Positions 44,485 through 55,197 of a stretch of DNA of 64,000 bases are shown here, one piece after another (position 1 is the first letter of the stretch; the number at the start of each line of letters is the position of its first letter). The notes beneath the pieces were generated by a model that saw only the letters and a program-made list of their open reading frames with translations, was not told the DNA's origin and made no database searches. This DNA is from Aquibacillus koreensis (GTDB taxonomy: Bacteria; Bacillota; Bacilli; Bacillales; Amphibacillaceae), in assembly GCF_025154055.1 (NCBI RefSeq), contig NZ_JAOALK010000061.1, positions 26,741 through 90,740 on the forward strand, in the 5' to 3' direction. Position numbers and translations under genes: made by a program.

Positions 44485-45042
44485 ATGAAGAAACACATGT
44501 TCCTTTTCGTTTTGTCTGTATCAATCGTATTTGGCGGGTTAGGATTATCTAGTTTAGTTCAAGCAGATGATCACGTAAAGAAGTCGGTGGCGGTTAGTCA
44601 GAATAAAGAGGATATGGTACAACAGCAATCTTTAGAAATACAAGTTACACTACAGAAACATTATATAGATGGCAGAGTATCCGAAGAAACGCATACAGAA
44701 ACAATTGGAGCTATGGAAGATTTTTGGGCTTACTATCATGATTGGCAAGTAGTTACTCAAGAGCAGGGCGAAATTGTTTTTAAAAAGCAAGTTTCTGATA
44801 TTTCTCCTTATTTAAAAGACAGAGGCTATTTTGGTCTTAGTGATGATATACTTACCATATTTGATGGTAAGCCTGGTCACGAACAAGTCATTCAATCGTT
44901 TTACCAGATTGATACGAGTGAATTAGAGAGCTACCAAGCAGACCAATTAAACGAAGGTATTAAAATCGACTCTAAAGAGGTTTACGAATATGTTTTAGAA
45001 GCATATCGTGAAATGACCCCTTCCAAATCCGTTAGCAGCTAA
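44485..45042 (+). CDS. bofC: Intercompartmental signalling factor BofC
   Basis: A 185-residue exported protein (signal peptide ~1-27, ending near VQA) matching BofC in size and in position before ruvAB. BofC is made in the forespore, acts in the intermembrane space and delays SpoIVB-dependent sigma-K activation, thus acting on the SpoIVFA/SpoIVFB pair encoded at 25 kb. The C-terminal domain has the characteristic YLKDRGYFGLSDDILTIFDGKP stretch. RBS GGGGTGAAA. Confidence 0.88.
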   Translation: MKKHMFLFVLSVSIVFGGLGLSSLVQADDHVKKSVAVSQNKEDMVQQQSLEIQVTLQKHYIDGRVSEETHTETIGAMEDFWAYYHDWQVVTQEQGEIVFKKQVSDISPYLKDRGYFGLSDDILTIFDGKPGHEQVIQSFYQIDTSELESYQADQLNEGIKIDSKEVYEYVLEAYREMTPSKSVSS

Positions 45043-45071
45043 CCTAACCATAACTTGGTTAGGTTTTTTTA
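45041..45071 (+). terminator. Intrinsic terminator after bofC
   Basis: AACCTAACC/GGTTAGGTT with a 7-nt loop and T7 tail, touching the bofC stop codon. Confidence 0.9.
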
Positions 45072-45104
45072 TTATCTCATCGTTGTATGGACAGAGTATT
45101 ATAT

Positions 45105-45345
45105 AAACTCCGCAGCAACTATCCGACCCGCTTCACAAGTGAAATTGGCTCCCTTTCCGAGGAGGAATCACGAAAAGTCCCAGAACCCGGATTTTTCTAA
45201 GTTCAGATTCCTCTTGCGGGCACGGCCTCAGCTAACTCAGTAGCAGATGTTTTGGTGGGCCGAGTAACCGCAGGCCCAAAGAACGCTCCTGAGTGGATCT
45301 TCGGCTCGCGCTGTTCCCGCAGGAGTGTCGCCATTCTCACTTGTT
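45105..45345 (+). repeat. GC-rich interspersed repeat, copy 1
   Basis: A GC-rich block in an otherwise A/T-rich genome. It begins CCGCAGCAACT and contains self-complementary stretches such as GGTGGGCC/GGCCC and the GATCTTCGGCTC...GTTCCCGCAGGAGTGT end. CGCAGCAACT and GGATCTTC recur in the repeat at the right end of the window. An open frame of 62 codons inside it has no family features and is not called. Confidence 0.7.
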
Positions 45346-45474
45346 ACGCTAGTAACTGCATCTTGTATATGTATTACCCAGTGATACAAGAAAGGAACTT
45401 AAAAATTGCTAATAAACACTGACAAGATGAACTTACTTTTAATACTTATATATAAGCTAGTGGAGGAAATATAC

Positions 45475-45685
45475 GTAGACTCCTGTGGGGTTTGCGAGAC
45501 AGGCGAGACCCTGCAGGAGCAAGGGCACTACAACGAATAAGCTACTCTGTTCCCTTGCGCCGAGGAATTAGTCATCTTTGAGTTACTAGCAGACGCAGGC
45601 GCACATCTTTTTACGACGAAGCGGCTCGGCGCTCGCCCCACGGAAAGCGGAGTGTATTTCCGGAACGGTAGAGCAATATTTCCAT
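45475..45685 (-). repeat. GC-rich interspersed repeat, copy 2 (inverted)
   Basis: Contains GACTCCTGTGGGGTTTGCG, CCCTGCAGGAGC, CGGCTCGGCGCTCG and CCCCACGGAAAGCGGAGTG. The reverse complement of the last (CACTCCGCTTTCCGTGGGG) matches CACTCGCTTTCCGTGGGG in the right-end copy, so this copy is inverted relative to it. Elements of this look are common between genes in Bacillaceae. The rest of the 45072-45849 gap holds no gene. Confidence 0.75.
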
Positions 45686-45849
45686 TTTTAGTTACTCGGA
45701 TTTTATTTCAATACAGAAACAAGAAAAGCTAAAGTAGAGGGAATTAAAAATAAAAATCGATTGGTATTATACGAACATACGCTTCTGTGATAAAATAATA
45801 GAGATACACATGAGAAAGCTTATGTATGAGTGAGTTAGGGGAGAATTGG

Positions 45850-46464
45850 ATGATTGCTTACATAAAAGGAAAGCTAGAATTAATAAATGAACAAGCTGTA
45901 GTAGTAGAAGCAAATGGAGTTGGCTATGAGATTATCTGTGCGAATCCTTTTGCTTTTCAAGATAACATTGGTGAAAATGTGCTCATTTATACGTATCACC
46001 ATGTACGTGAAGATGCACAGATTTTGTATGGCTTTAAGAAGTCAGAGGAGAAAGTCTTATTTTCAAAGATTCTAAACGTGTCAGGGATTGGACCTAAAGG
46101 AGCTTTATCGATTCTTGGTACCAGTGATGTACAAGGATTTGTTGTTGCGATTGAAGAAGAGGATGAGAAGTTTTTGACGTCTTTTCCTGGTGTAGGGAAA
46201 AAGACCGCCAGACAAATGATCTTAGATTTAAAAGGGAAGTTACCAGTTTTGTTTAATGTGACTAACTTTGAAGGGTCAAACGAACAAAACTTATTCAAAC
46301 AAGATGCAAACCCTCAAGCATTAGAGGAAGCATCGGAAGCATTAAAATCATTGGGCTATTCAGATAGAGAAATTAAAAGTATTCTTCCAGCACTGAAGAA
46401 GGAAACGGATGCTAATGCAGATGAATTAATTCGAAAAGGCTTAGCATTAATGATGCAAAAATAA
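45850..46464 (+). CDS. ruvA: Holliday junction DNA-binding protein RuvA
   Basis: A 204-residue RuvA: N-terminal OB fold (MIAYIKGKLELINEQAVVVEANGVGYEI), tandem helix-hairpin-helix motifs (ILNVSGIGPKGALSILG and FLTSFPGVGKKTARQMILDLKGKL) and C-terminal domain III (ALEEASEALKSLGYSDREIKSIL) that contacts RuvB. ATG 45850, after AGGGGAGA, is preferred to an upstream ATG at 45826. Pairs with ruvB 13 nt downstream. Confidence 0.96.
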   Translation: MIAYIKGKLELINEQAVVVEANGVGYEIICANPFAFQDNIGENVLIYTYHHVREDAQILYGFKKSEEKVLFSKILNVSGIGPKGALSILGTSDVQGFVVAIEEEDEKFLTSFPGVGKKTARQMILDLKGKLPVLFNVTNFEGSNEQNLFKQDANPQALEEASEALKSLGYSDREIKSILPALKKETDANADELIRKGLALMMQK

Positions 46465-46477
46465 AGGGGTGACATAA

Positions 46478-47479
46478 ATGGAAGATCGTATGATATCGAG
46501 TGAATTACATGATGAAGATGTATCCATCGAGCAAAGTTTGCGCCCCGAAAACCTAAAACAATATATTGGACAAGAAAAAGCGAAGCAAAACTTAAGTATC
46601 TTTATTGAAGCAGCAAAGCTTCGTAATGAACCATTAGATCATGTGTTGTTATATGGCCCGCCAGGTTTAGGGAAAACAACGATGGCTTCGATCATCGCAA
46701 ATGAGATGGGGGTACAGTTTAGAACTACTTCAGGGCCTGCCATAGAAAGGGCCGGGGATTTAGCCGCTATATTATCTTCACTTGAAGCAGGTGATGTTCT
46801 TTTTATCGATGAAATCCATCGATTACCTCGTTCCGTAGAGGAAATCTTGTATCCTGCGATGGAAGATTTTTGTTTAGATATTGTGATCGGAACAGGCCCA
46901 AGTGCAAGATCTGTTCGTTTAGACTTGCCACCATTCACATTGGTTGGTGCTACGACCCGGGCTGGTTTACTTACAGCACCACTCAGAGACCGGTTTGGTG
47001 TTTTGAGTCGTCTAGAATTTTATAATACAAAAGATTTGTGCTCGATCGTAGAAAGAACATCAGAAATTTTTCATGTTTCGATTTACAAAGATGCAGCAAC
47101 GGAAATTGCAAGAAGATCCCGTGGAACGCCAAGGATTGCAAATCGGTTGTTAAAGCGAGTCAGAGATATATCCCAAGTCAAAGGTGAGACAGAAATTACA
47201 GTTGAAACAACAAGAATGGCTTTAGAAATGCTTCAGGTTGACCCTGCGGGGCTTGATCACATTGATCATAAATTGCTCTTAGGTATTATGGATGGATTCA
47301 GTGGCGGACCAGTAGGGTTGGATACGATTGCTGCAACGATTGGGGAAGAATCACAGACAATAGAAGATGTGTATGAACCCTATTTATTGCAAATGGGGTT
47401 TATACAAAGGACTCCAAGGGGAAGGCTAGTTACGAGAAAAGCATATGAACATTTTAATCGTGAGGTGCCAGAAGCTTGA
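46478..47479 (+). CDS. ruvB: Holliday junction branch-migration helicase RuvB
   Basis: A 333-residue AAA+ motor. N-terminal [16 protein letters not shown], Walker [14 protein letters not shown] (~55-67), Walker [11 protein letters not shown], sensor and arginine-finger regions [19 protein letters not shown], and the C-terminal winged helix with [26 protein letters not shown] 66-residue gene starts at its stop codon. Confidence 0.97.
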   Translation: MEDRMISSELHDEDVSIEQSLRPENLKQYIGQEKAKQNLSIFIEAAKLRNEPLDHVLLYGPPGLGKTTMASIIANEMGVQFRTTSGPAIERAGDLAAILSSLEAGDVLFIDEIHRLPRSVEEILYPAMEDFCLDIVIGTGPSARSVRLDLPPFTLVGATTRAGLLTAPLRDRFGVLSRLEFYNTKDLCSIVERTSEIFHVSIYKDAATEIARRSRGTPRIANRLLKRVRDISQVKGETEITVETTRMALEMLQVDPAGLDHIDHKLLLGIMDGFSGGPVGLDTIAATIGEESQTIEDVYEPYLLQMGFIQRTPRGRLVTRKAYEHFNREVPEA

Positions 47480-47676
47480 CTGGAATTGGGAAAATCTTTA
47501 TTGTTGTAGGGGTTGTATTTATTATAATCGGCTTGATATGGGGAATATTTGGAAAGTTACCTGGTGATATTAGTATAAAGAAGGGGAATTTTTCATTTCA
47601 TTTTCCTATTATGACGTCTATCGTTGTTAGTATTATTTTATCTGTACTATTTTATCTTATTGGTAAATTTCGCTAA
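47476..47676 (+). CDS. DUF2905 small membrane protein
   Basis: A 66-residue protein with two membrane segments (about 5-26 and 44-63) separated by [21 protein letters not shown], the conserved DUF2905 core. Function unknown; it is regularly found next to ruvB in Bacilli. The TTG start at 47476 overlaps the ruvB stop codon, with GAGGTG about eight nt upstream, indicating coupling. Confidence 0.88.
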   Translation: MTGIGKIFIVVGVVFIIIGLIWGIFGKLPGDISIKKGNFSFHFPIMTSIVVSIILSVLFYLIGKFR

Positions 47677-47706
47677 GTTGTTTAGTTGAGAAGTTAGGAG
47701 ATTATC

Positions 47707-48735
47707 ATGGACATAAAAGATTTTGATTTTGACTTACCTGAAAGGTTAATTGCACAAACCCCTTTAACGGATCGGACATCTTCTCGTCTGTTAATTTTAG
47801 ATCGAGAAAAACAAACGATGGACCATAAACACTTTTCAAATATTATAGATTACCTAGAACCAGGTGATTGCCTCGTATTGAATGATACACGTGTCCTACC
47901 AGCAAGGTTATATGGAAGTAAAGAAGACACAGGTGGTAAAGTAGAAGTTTTACTATTACACCAACAAGAAGGCGATATTTGGGAAGTTCTTGTAAAACCC
48001 GCTAAGCGGATTAAAGAAGGAACAGTAATCACATTTGGAGACGGAAAGCTAACCGCGACTTGTATTGATGTGCAGGAGCACGGCGGCCGAATTCTACGAT
48101 TTGATTATCAAGGGATTTTTCTAGAAGTTTTAAATGAACTCGGGGAAATGCCACTTCCACCATATATAAAAGAACAGTTACCAGATAAAGAACGCTACCA
48201 AACGGTTTATGCAAAAGAGGAAGGATCTGCGGCAGCTCCAACGGCAGGGCTTCATTTTACAAGAGAATTGTTACAGCAAATACAAGACAAAGGGGTAGAG
48301 CTTGCCTTTATCACCTTACACGTAGGATTGGGTACATTTCGTCCTGTAAGTGTTGATAGTATTGAAGAACATGATATGCACGCAGAGTTATATCACATGA
48401 CTCAAGAAACAGCGGAACAGTTAAATAAGGTAAAAGAACAAGGTGGTAGGATCATCTCTGTTGGTACGACATCCACGCGTACATTAGAGACAATCGCTAG
48501 AGACCATGATGGGGAACTTGTGGCTGCTAGTGGGTGGACAGATATCTTTATTTATCCTCCGTACACGTTTAAAGCAATCGATGGCTTAATCACTAATTTT
48601 CATTTACCAAAATCAACGCTTATCATGTTAGTCAGTGCTTTTGCGGGACAATCTTTTGTATTAGATGCGTACCGCGAGGCTGTGAAACAGGAATATCGTT
48701 TCTTTAGTTTTGGAGATGCTATGTTTATTAAGTAA
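47707..48735 (+). CDS. queA: S-adenosylmethionine:tRNA ribosyltransferase-isomerase QueA
   Basis: A 342-residue enzyme forming epoxyqueuosine in tRNA from the preQ1 base placed by Tgt. Signature blocks are [54 protein letters not shown], and [19 protein letters not shown]. Length agrees with Bacillus QueA. RBS TTAGGAG. Followed by tgt, as usual. Confidence 0.97.
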   Translation: MDIKDFDFDLPERLIAQTPLTDRTSSRLLILDREKQTMDHKHFSNIIDYLEPGDCLVLNDTRVLPARLYGSKEDTGGKVEVLLLHQQEGDIWEVLVKPAKRIKEGTVITFGDGKLTATCIDVQEHGGRILRFDYQGIFLEVLNELGEMPLPPYIKEQLPDKERYQTVYAKEEGSAAAPTAGLHFTRELLQQIQDKGVELAFITLHVGLGTFRPVSVDSIEEHDMHAELYHMTQETAEQLNKVKEQGGRIISVGTTSTRTLETIARDHDGELVAASGWTDIFIYPPYTFKAIDGLITNFHLPKSTLIMLVSAFAGQSFVLDAYREAVKQEYRFFSFGDAMFIK

Positions 48736-49917
<1,182 letters not shown>

Positions 49918-49932
49918 GAAGGAGGGGTTACT

Positions 49933-50196
49933 TTGGAAACTTTAGTTGGTTTAGCACCAATATTATTGATGTTCGTTATTTTTTACTTCCTATTAATCAG
50001 GCCGCAACAAAAGAAACAAAAGCAAACAAGACAAATGCAAGCTGAATTGCAAAAGGGAGATAAGATCATCACAATCGGTGGATTTCATGGAACAGTTCAC
50101 GCTATAGACGAAGATACACTTGTATTGACTGCGCAAGACGGTTCAAAACTTACATACGATCGCTCGGCTGTAAGAGAAGTATTAAATAGAGACTAA
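49933..50196 (+). CDS. yajC: Preprotein translocase subunit YajC
   Basis: An 87-residue protein: one N-terminal membrane helix (LAPILLMFVIFYFLLIRPQQKK) followed by a small cytoplasmic domain (GDKIITIGGFHGTVHAIDEDTLVL). YajC associates with SecDF, whose gene lies at 55.2 kb. TTG 49933 follows AGAAGGAGGGG. A strong terminator ends the operon. Confidence 0.94.
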   Translation: METLVGLAPILLMFVIFYFLLIRPQQKKQKQTRQMQAELQKGDKIITIGGFHGTVHAIDEDTLVLTAQDGSKLTYDRSAVREVLNRD

Positions 50197-50197
50197 T

Positions 50198-50254
50198 AAA
50201 AAAGCTGTCATCACTGAATGTATATCATGCATTCAGTGTGACAGCTTTCTTTAT
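50198..50254 (+). terminator. Long terminator hairpin after yajC
   Basis: AAAGCTGTCA-CACTGAATG pairs with CATTCAGTG-GACAGCTTT with minor bulges, A-rich before and T-rich after, so it may also serve the convergent minus-strand gene. Confidence 0.88.
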
Positions 50255-50292
50255 TAGTTACATGTTGCGCTCAAAAAGGACCCCAAATTGGT

Positions 50293-50676
50293 TTATCTGC
50301 TCTCCTGATTTGAACTCATATTAACGCCCATCACACCACCAAATAGAGCAGCAAGTAAGAACCCACCATGATGTAGCAATTGTGCTAAGGAAAAGCCACT
50401 GCTATATCCTAAGTATTGATAGAGTAGGATAAACAGTGTAAAGCCTAAGCCTGTTAATCCTCCTAGTATCCAACCTTTCTCTTTCCCTTTTAACCCAGCA
50501 ACTAGTCCACCTACAAATAAAGCGATTAAACTTATAACAAGTGTCGTCCAACTAAGTGTTGAGGCACCTAAAGAAGTGAACCGTAATAACATTGCAAGAA
50601 TTAGACTTGCAAGCAACATCACTCCAAACACAACAACCCAACCCCATAGTAATGCAATAATTCGTGATTGTGCCAA
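50293..50676 (-). CDS. TIGR04086 family membrane protein (YrzE-like)
   Basis: A 127-residue protein with four membrane segments (about 8-32, 42-62, 68-88 and 97-117), glycine-rich in helices, matching the YrzE / TIGR04086 family found between yajC and spoVB in Bacilli. Function unknown. A TTG at 50676 is chosen because GGGAGGG lies six nt upstream; ATG codons further upstream have no site. It converges with yajC. Confidence 0.8.
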   Translation of the reverse strand: MAQSRIIALLWGWVVVFGVMLLASLILAMLLRFTSLGASTLSWTTLVISLIALFVGGLVAGLKGKEKGWILGGLTGLGFTLFILLYQYLGYSSGFSLAQLLHHGGFLLAALFGGVMGVNMSSNQESR

Positions 50677-50871
50677 GTCATTCCCTCCCTGTTTGTCCAT
50701 TTGTATCATTTTATTCTAATTTTTTTTGAATAGAATAAAATAATTTAAACTCCGTTGAATACATTTAAAGATATAGGGAGTTTTGTCCAGACATGGACTA
50801 ACTTGATGCGCTTGTTTGTTTCGGTAATTGGAATAAGCAGGCTATATATTTGTTGGGGAAGGGGACAAGGT

Positions 50872-52170
50872 ATGTCTGCTACCATTGCGATCGTTATCTT
50901 TATCATAAGCTACATATTTATCGTTTCAGAGAAAGTAAATCAAGCGTTAGTTGCCCTTTCCGGCGGTGTGTTGCTGTTGTTAACAGGTGTGTACGAATGG
51001 AATGATGCATTTACGAATTATATTGATTGGAATACAGTTGCATTATTATTTTCGATGATGGTACTCGTGTCCATAACGAAAAAAACGGGTTTATTTGAAT
51101 ATATTGCCATTACATTCGCTCAAAAAGTTAAAGGGGCACCAATTCCACTACTTATCGGTTGTGCGATCTTGACTGCGATTGGTTCAGCCTTATTGGATAA
51201 TGTAACGACAGTGTTATTGTTTGTACCGATTATTCTAACACTAACAAAGTTACTTCAATTGCCGTCGTTTCCGTATTTATTGGTCATTATCTTCAGTTCT
51301 AATATTGGTGGAACAGCTACCTTAATTGGAGATCCGCCGAACATTATGATCGGTCAAGCCGTAGAACATCTTACCTTCTTATCTTTTATAACGAATTTAG
51401 GCCCTATTGTTGCGATTATTTTTACCGTAATGTTAGTAGTCGTTGTATTCTTATTTCGAAAACAACTCGTTCAACATGATAAATTCTCGGATCAATTAAT
51501 GAAAATGGATGGGTCTGAATACTTAAAGAAAACGCCGATGCTTTACCAATCTGTCACTGTTTTATCGTTAACGATCATAGGGTTTTTACTGCATCCAATT
51601 GTACATGTCGATCTAACCACGGTAGCTGTTTGTGGGGCACTATTGTTGTTATTGTTAACGGAGAGAGAAGTTAGTTCTGAAAAAATATTTGAAGAAGTGG
51701 AATGGGTCACGCTATTCTTTTTCATTGGTTTATTCATGCTAGTTGGCGGATTGGAAGAGGTTGGAGCAATTGATGAGTTAGCGAAAGGTATTATGTGGAT
51801 GACAGAAGGGGATCTTCCATTCACAGCAATTTTAATTTTATGGACTTCAGGATTATTTTCTCAAATAATTAATAATATTCCTTTTGTAGCAGCAATGATT
51901 CCTGTCATCAATGAATTTCAAGCATACGGAATGGCGAATTTAGATCCATTATGGTGGTCTTTAGCTTTAGGGGCGTGCTTAGGTGGAAATGGAACGTTAA
52001 TAGGAGCTTCCGCGAACGTGGTTGTTGCAGGACTTGCGGAGGGGCAAGGACAACGAATTTCTTTTCTTAAATTTTTATTATATGGGATTCCACTTGTGCT
52101 ATTATCCTTACTTCTTACGTCTATTTACGTCTATTTACGATATTTATTGCCTTTTCAAGAAGTGTTGTAA
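50872..52170 (+). CDS. ArsB/NhaD family ion transporter
   Basis: A 432-residue membrane protein with about 11-12 segments. The conserved block SALLDNVTTVLLFVPIILTLTKLL and NIGGTATLIGDPPNIMIGQA is the ArsB/NhaD/CitMHS superfamily signature, and its repeat copy is IINNIPFVAAMIPVI...GACLGGNGTLIGASANVV. Substrate (sodium/proton, arsenite or dicarboxylate) cannot be told. ATG 50872 follows GGGGAAGGGGACAAGG; a longer upstream frame has no such site. B. subtilis has no such gene at this place. Confidence 0.85.
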   Translation: MSATIAIVIFIISYIFIVSEKVNQALVALSGGVLLLLTGVYEWNDAFTNYIDWNTVALLFSMMVLVSITKKTGLFEYIAITFAQKVKGAPIPLLIGCAILTAIGSALLDNVTTVLLFVPIILTLTKLLQLPSFPYLLVIIFSSNIGGTATLIGDPPNIMIGQAVEHLTFLSFITNLGPIVAIIFTVMLVVVVFLFRKQLVQHDKFSDQLMKMDGSEYLKKTPMLYQSVTVLSLTIIGFLLHPIVHVDLTTVAVCGALLLLLLTEREVSSEKIFEEVEWVTLFFFIGLFMLVGGLEEVGAIDELAKGIMWMTEGDLPFTAILILWTSGLFSQIINNIPFVAAMIPVINEFQAYGMANLDPLWWSLALGACLGGNGTLIGASANVVVAGLAEGQGQRISFLKFLLYGIPLVLLSLLLTSIYVYLRYLLPFQEVL

Positions 52171-52236
52171 GTAGCATAAGTTGTGTTGCGATAGGAGATA
52201 ATAAAGGTAAATCCCTGTCGTAAGGAAGTGGCACAT

Positions 52237-52905
52237 TTGGAGTTAGAAATAGGGAAAATTATCTTTCGAACCATCCTTACCTATATCCTTGTAGTGATTC
52301 TATTTAGAATGATGGGCAAAAGAGAAATCGGCGAGTTAAGTTTGCTGGATATTGTTATTTTTATTATGGTCGCTGAAATGGCAGTATTTTCTATTGAAGA
52401 TCCGAGTAGTACAATTTGGCATGCTATTATTCCTATGATCGTTTTGTTGTTAATACAAAGATTAACGGCGTGGCTTTCCTTAAAGAGTTTTTTCTTCAGA
52501 GACTGGTTTGAGGGAAAGCCATCTGTTATTATTTCAAAAGGTAAGATCGATGAATATGAGATGAAAAAACAACGGTATAACTTTAGTGACCTCATGCAAC
52601 AATTAAGAGAAAACGGTACAAAGAGCATTCAAGATGTAGAATTTGCGATATTAGAAGCATCAGGTAAGTTATCGATTTTTGAAAAAGATAATACACAACA
52701 AGCCATTTCACCAGATGGATATGTAGTTCCGTTAATTCTTGATGGGAAAATACAAAAAGAATCTCTAATAAAAATTAATCAATCTGAGCTTTGGCTGGAG
52801 GAAGAGTTGAAGAAACGAGGGTACATGTCTATTAAGTCTATTTCATTCTGTTCCTTAGATAGTAATGAACAGTGGTACATTGATGTGAAAGATGAACAAA
52901 GATAA
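52237..52905 (+). CDS. DUF421 / YetF-type membrane protein (YrbG-like)
   Basis: A 222-residue protein with three membrane helices in the first ~85 residues (MMGKREIGELSLLDIVIFIMVAEMAV is the family hallmark) and a cytoplasmic DUF421 domain (GKPSVIISKGKIDEYEMKKQRYNFSDLMQQLRENG and DVEFAILEASGKLSIF). Related proteins SpoVA-F/YetF occur in spores. The TTG at 52237 has AAGGA about ten nt upstream; GTG 52228 is too close to it. Same relative position as yrbG in B. subtilis. Confidence 0.85.
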   Translation: MELEIGKIIFRTILTYILVVILFRMMGKREIGELSLLDIVIFIMVAEMAVFSIEDPSSTIWHAIIPMIVLLLIQRLTAWLSLKSFFFRDWFEGKPSVIISKGKIDEYEMKKQRYNFSDLMQQLRENGTKSIQDVEFAILEASGKLSIFEKDNTQQAISPDGYVVPLILDGKIQKESLIKINQSELWLEEELKKRGYMSIKSISFCSLDSNEQWYIDVKDEQR

Positions 52906-52914
52906 AGATAAGTG

Positions 52915-52956
52915 AGGCACTGAATCTGTTAGCGCAGATATCAGTGCCTTTATTTT
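52915..52956 (+). terminator. Terminator after the DUF421 gene
   Basis: AGGCACTGA/TCAGTGCCT stem with a 17-nt loop, then TTATTTT. Confidence 0.75.
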
Positions 52957-52972
52957 AATGTAAGAGAAAACT

Positions 52973-53007
52973 AAAAACGCGCGACATGGACTGTCGCACG
53001 CTGTTTT
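52973..53007 (-). terminator. Terminator of spoVB (minus strand)
   Basis: On the minus strand, GCGACA and TGTCGC with flanking CG pairs close a tetraloop, then a T5 run follows. Confidence 0.8.
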
Positions 53008-53011
53008 CTAC

Positions 53012-54562
53012 TTAAACAAACTTTTTGAAAAATGGAATTTGCTCCAACTCTTCTTTTGAAATAAGCTTAAGTAAGAATAATAAGAAGATATAGACTACGG
53101 TTAGACTAAGTAATAATGCTAAAAAAACAGGAAGGTTCTGATGATAATTGACAAACACATTCTTAAAAATGGAACCAGCCCACCAAGTTAAACCTAATAA
53201 GGAAGCCATTTTCATTACTTCTACAAGTGGAATACGGAAAGAAATAACTTTCATCAATGTGACTAAATGAAGAACCGTTCCTAATAAAACACCAACTGAC
53301 ATCGCAAGCGCAGCACCCATGATCCCAAATTCATCATTTGTAGCTAATACGATTAAAAAAATAAATTTTACGACTGTACTAATAATGCTGTTCCACATTG
53401 CTGGTTTTGCATAATCTAATGCTTGAAGCGAGGCATTTAATGGAAACTGTATATATAAAAGTAAGAAAAAAGGTGCCATTAAAACTAAAAATTTACTCGC
53501 GCCATCTGTACCATACATGTAAGATAGAATGGGGGAAGCAAATAAAGTTAGTACAATCGTTGCAAGTGCACCTGATGCAAATGAAATTCTTATCGCTTGA
53601 TGAATTCGATAGTGGATCAATCTTTTGTTATTTCTGGCATCCGCTTCACTTATATTCGGGACTAGAGCGACTGCTAAGGAATGCGTGATGAAAGTTGGTA
53701 AAAATAATAATGGTAATGCATATCCAGTTAGTTCACCGTATTGTTTTGTGGCAACGGCTGTTTGAAGTCCGGCTATGGCTAAACTCTGCGCGACTAAGAT
53801 TGGCTCTAGGAAGTTAGAGATAGAACCTACTAAACGACTGCCTGTACTAGGAAGAGCAATAGACATGAGCTCTTTCAACGTGCTTTTGCCTGTTTGGATA
53901 TATTTTAAAATATTGTATCTAAGTTTGATCCGCTTCTTAGTCTTAAACATGTAGAGCATAAACATGAGTGAGCAAAACTCACCGATGATGACGGATATCA
54001 TCGCTCCGGCAGCTGCAAATTCTATTCCATATGGTAAGAATAGATTCACCAAAAATGCAACACAGGAAATCCGCACGATCTGTTCAATTACCTGTGCATA
54101 ACTTTGTGGTTTCATATTCTGGCGACCTTGGAAGTAACCTTTAATAACAGATGATATGGCACTGATTGGAACCATGGGGCTTATAGCTAGTAATGGTAGA
54201 AGTGTTCTACTATCCGTCAATAGCGTATTTGCAACAAATGGTGCAAAGGCAATCATCCCTATCGTGAAAAAGATACTTAGTGTTCCTGTAATGGATAAAG
54301 AAATGATTAGAATTCTTTTTATTTTTTTTGTATCGCCATAGGCTTCTGCTTCAGCAACTCGTTTTGAAATTGCAATCGGTAACCCGAATTGAGATAACGT
54401 ATAGATCAAAAACAGAGTAGGCAATGCCATATTATAAAGGCCAATACCTTCTTCACCCATAATTCTTGCGACCACAATCCTGTTTACAAATCCTAGGAAT
54501 CTTGTAATCATTCCTGCTAGAATTAGAATTAATGTTCCTTGTAAAAATGTTTGTTTGGTCAC
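53012..54562 (-). CDS. spoVB: Stage V sporulation protein SpoVB (lipid II flippase family)
   Basis: A 516-residue membrane protein with about 14 helices of the MOP superfamily (SpoVB/MurJ-like). N-terminal FLQGTLILILAGMITRFLGFVNRIVVARIMGEEGIGLYNMALP is the diagnostic block. SpoVB is needed for spore cortex synthesis, probably exporting lipid-linked peptidoglycan precursor. GTG start at 54562. Gene order DUF421-spoVB-comN-secDF follows B. subtilis. Confidence 0.95.
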   Translation of the reverse strand: MTKQTFLQGTLILILAGMITRFLGFVNRIVVARIMGEEGIGLYNMALPTLFLIYTLSQFGLPIAISKRVAEAEAYGDTKKIKRILIISLSITGTLSIFFTIGMIAFAPFVANTLLTDSRTLLPLLAISPMVPISAISSVIKGYFQGRQNMKPQSYAQVIEQIVRISCVAFLVNLFLPYGIEFAAAGAMISVIIGEFCSLMFMLYMFKTKKRIKLRYNILKYIQTGKSTLKELMSIALPSTGSRLVGSISNFLEPILVAQSLAIAGLQTAVATKQYGELTGYALPLLFLPTFITHSLAVALVPNISEADARNNKRLIHYRIHQAIRISFASGALATIVLTLFASPILSYMYGTDGASKFLVLMAPFFLLLYIQFPLNASLQALDYAKPAMWNSIISTVVKFIFLIVLATNDEFGIMGAALAMSVGVLLGTVLHLVTLMKVISFRIPLVEVMKMASLLGLTWWAGSIFKNVFVNYHQNLPVFLALLLSLTVVYIFLLFLLKLISKEELEQIPFFKKFV

Positions 54563-54596
54563 ATTGACCGACCTGCCTTCTCAAAAAATTAAAATT

Positions 54597-54616
54597 CATA
54601 TACAATGATGTATATG
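54597..54616. promoter_or_regulatory. Palindrome between divergent spoVB and comN
   Basis: CATATACA-ATGA-TGTATATG, a perfect 8-bp inverted repeat in the 120-nt divergent gap. It may be an operator or contain sporulation -10 elements on both strands. Confidence 0.5.
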
Positions 54617-54682
54617 CGAATAGATTGGGCAAGCATGACAAGCTTTCATAAATTATTAAGGGAATAAAGAGGGGGCAATCAA

Positions 54683-54979
54683 ATGATAGTGACAAAGCGT
54701 GCAAGTGAATGGAAAAAAATGTTGGTCCCAGTATTAGATAGTAAAGTAGATGAATTTAAATTGTTAGGGTATTCACGTACGACCGTAGACGATATTTGGA
54801 ATTGCTTAACACAAAAGGTGTGGAAGGGTGACCCGGATAAACGATTACACGAAGTAACGCAAGATATCTTTCATTTAAGCTCCAATATATATATGAGCTA
54901 TTTAACCATTCACGCGTATAAAGATGATGAAGGTTTAATGGCGTCAATCGCTGCGTTAACAGAATCAAAAGAATCGTAG
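54683..54979 (+). CDS. comN: Post-transcriptional regulator ComN
   Basis: A 98-residue protein equal in length to B. subtilis ComN (YrzD), with the family core LDSKVDEFKLLGYSRTTVDDIWNCLTQKVWKG and HLSSNIYMSYLTIHAY. ComN controls comE mRNA in B. subtilis through DivIVA. Between spoVB and secDF as expected. RBS GAGGGGGC. No comE gene is in the window. Confidence 0.9.
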   Translation: MIVTKRASEWKKMLVPVLDSKVDEFKLLGYSRTTVDDIWNCLTQKVWKGDPDKRLHEVTQDIFHLSSNIYMSYLTIHAYKDDEGLMASIAALTESKES

Positions 54980-55197
54980 TTTTTGTGACGTACATTGACA
55001 GGAGCATCTATTCGTTTCATAATAATTTAGTACTAAAATTTATTACTATTAATAAGAAGCACTCAATCTACAAGCACTCTATGGTTTTGGCTAATAGTTA
55101 TATAGTTAATTTTTACAGGTTTTCAATTATATGCCTATTTGTCTGATTTAATCATTACATATCGTTATAGTGGATAGAGTAAAGGAGGCAATTCACC

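Noticed and set aside
45055..45243. Open frame of 62 codons after bofC
   Set aside because: It begins in the bofC terminator, lies in the GC-rich repeat, has no ribosome-binding site and no recognisable protein features.
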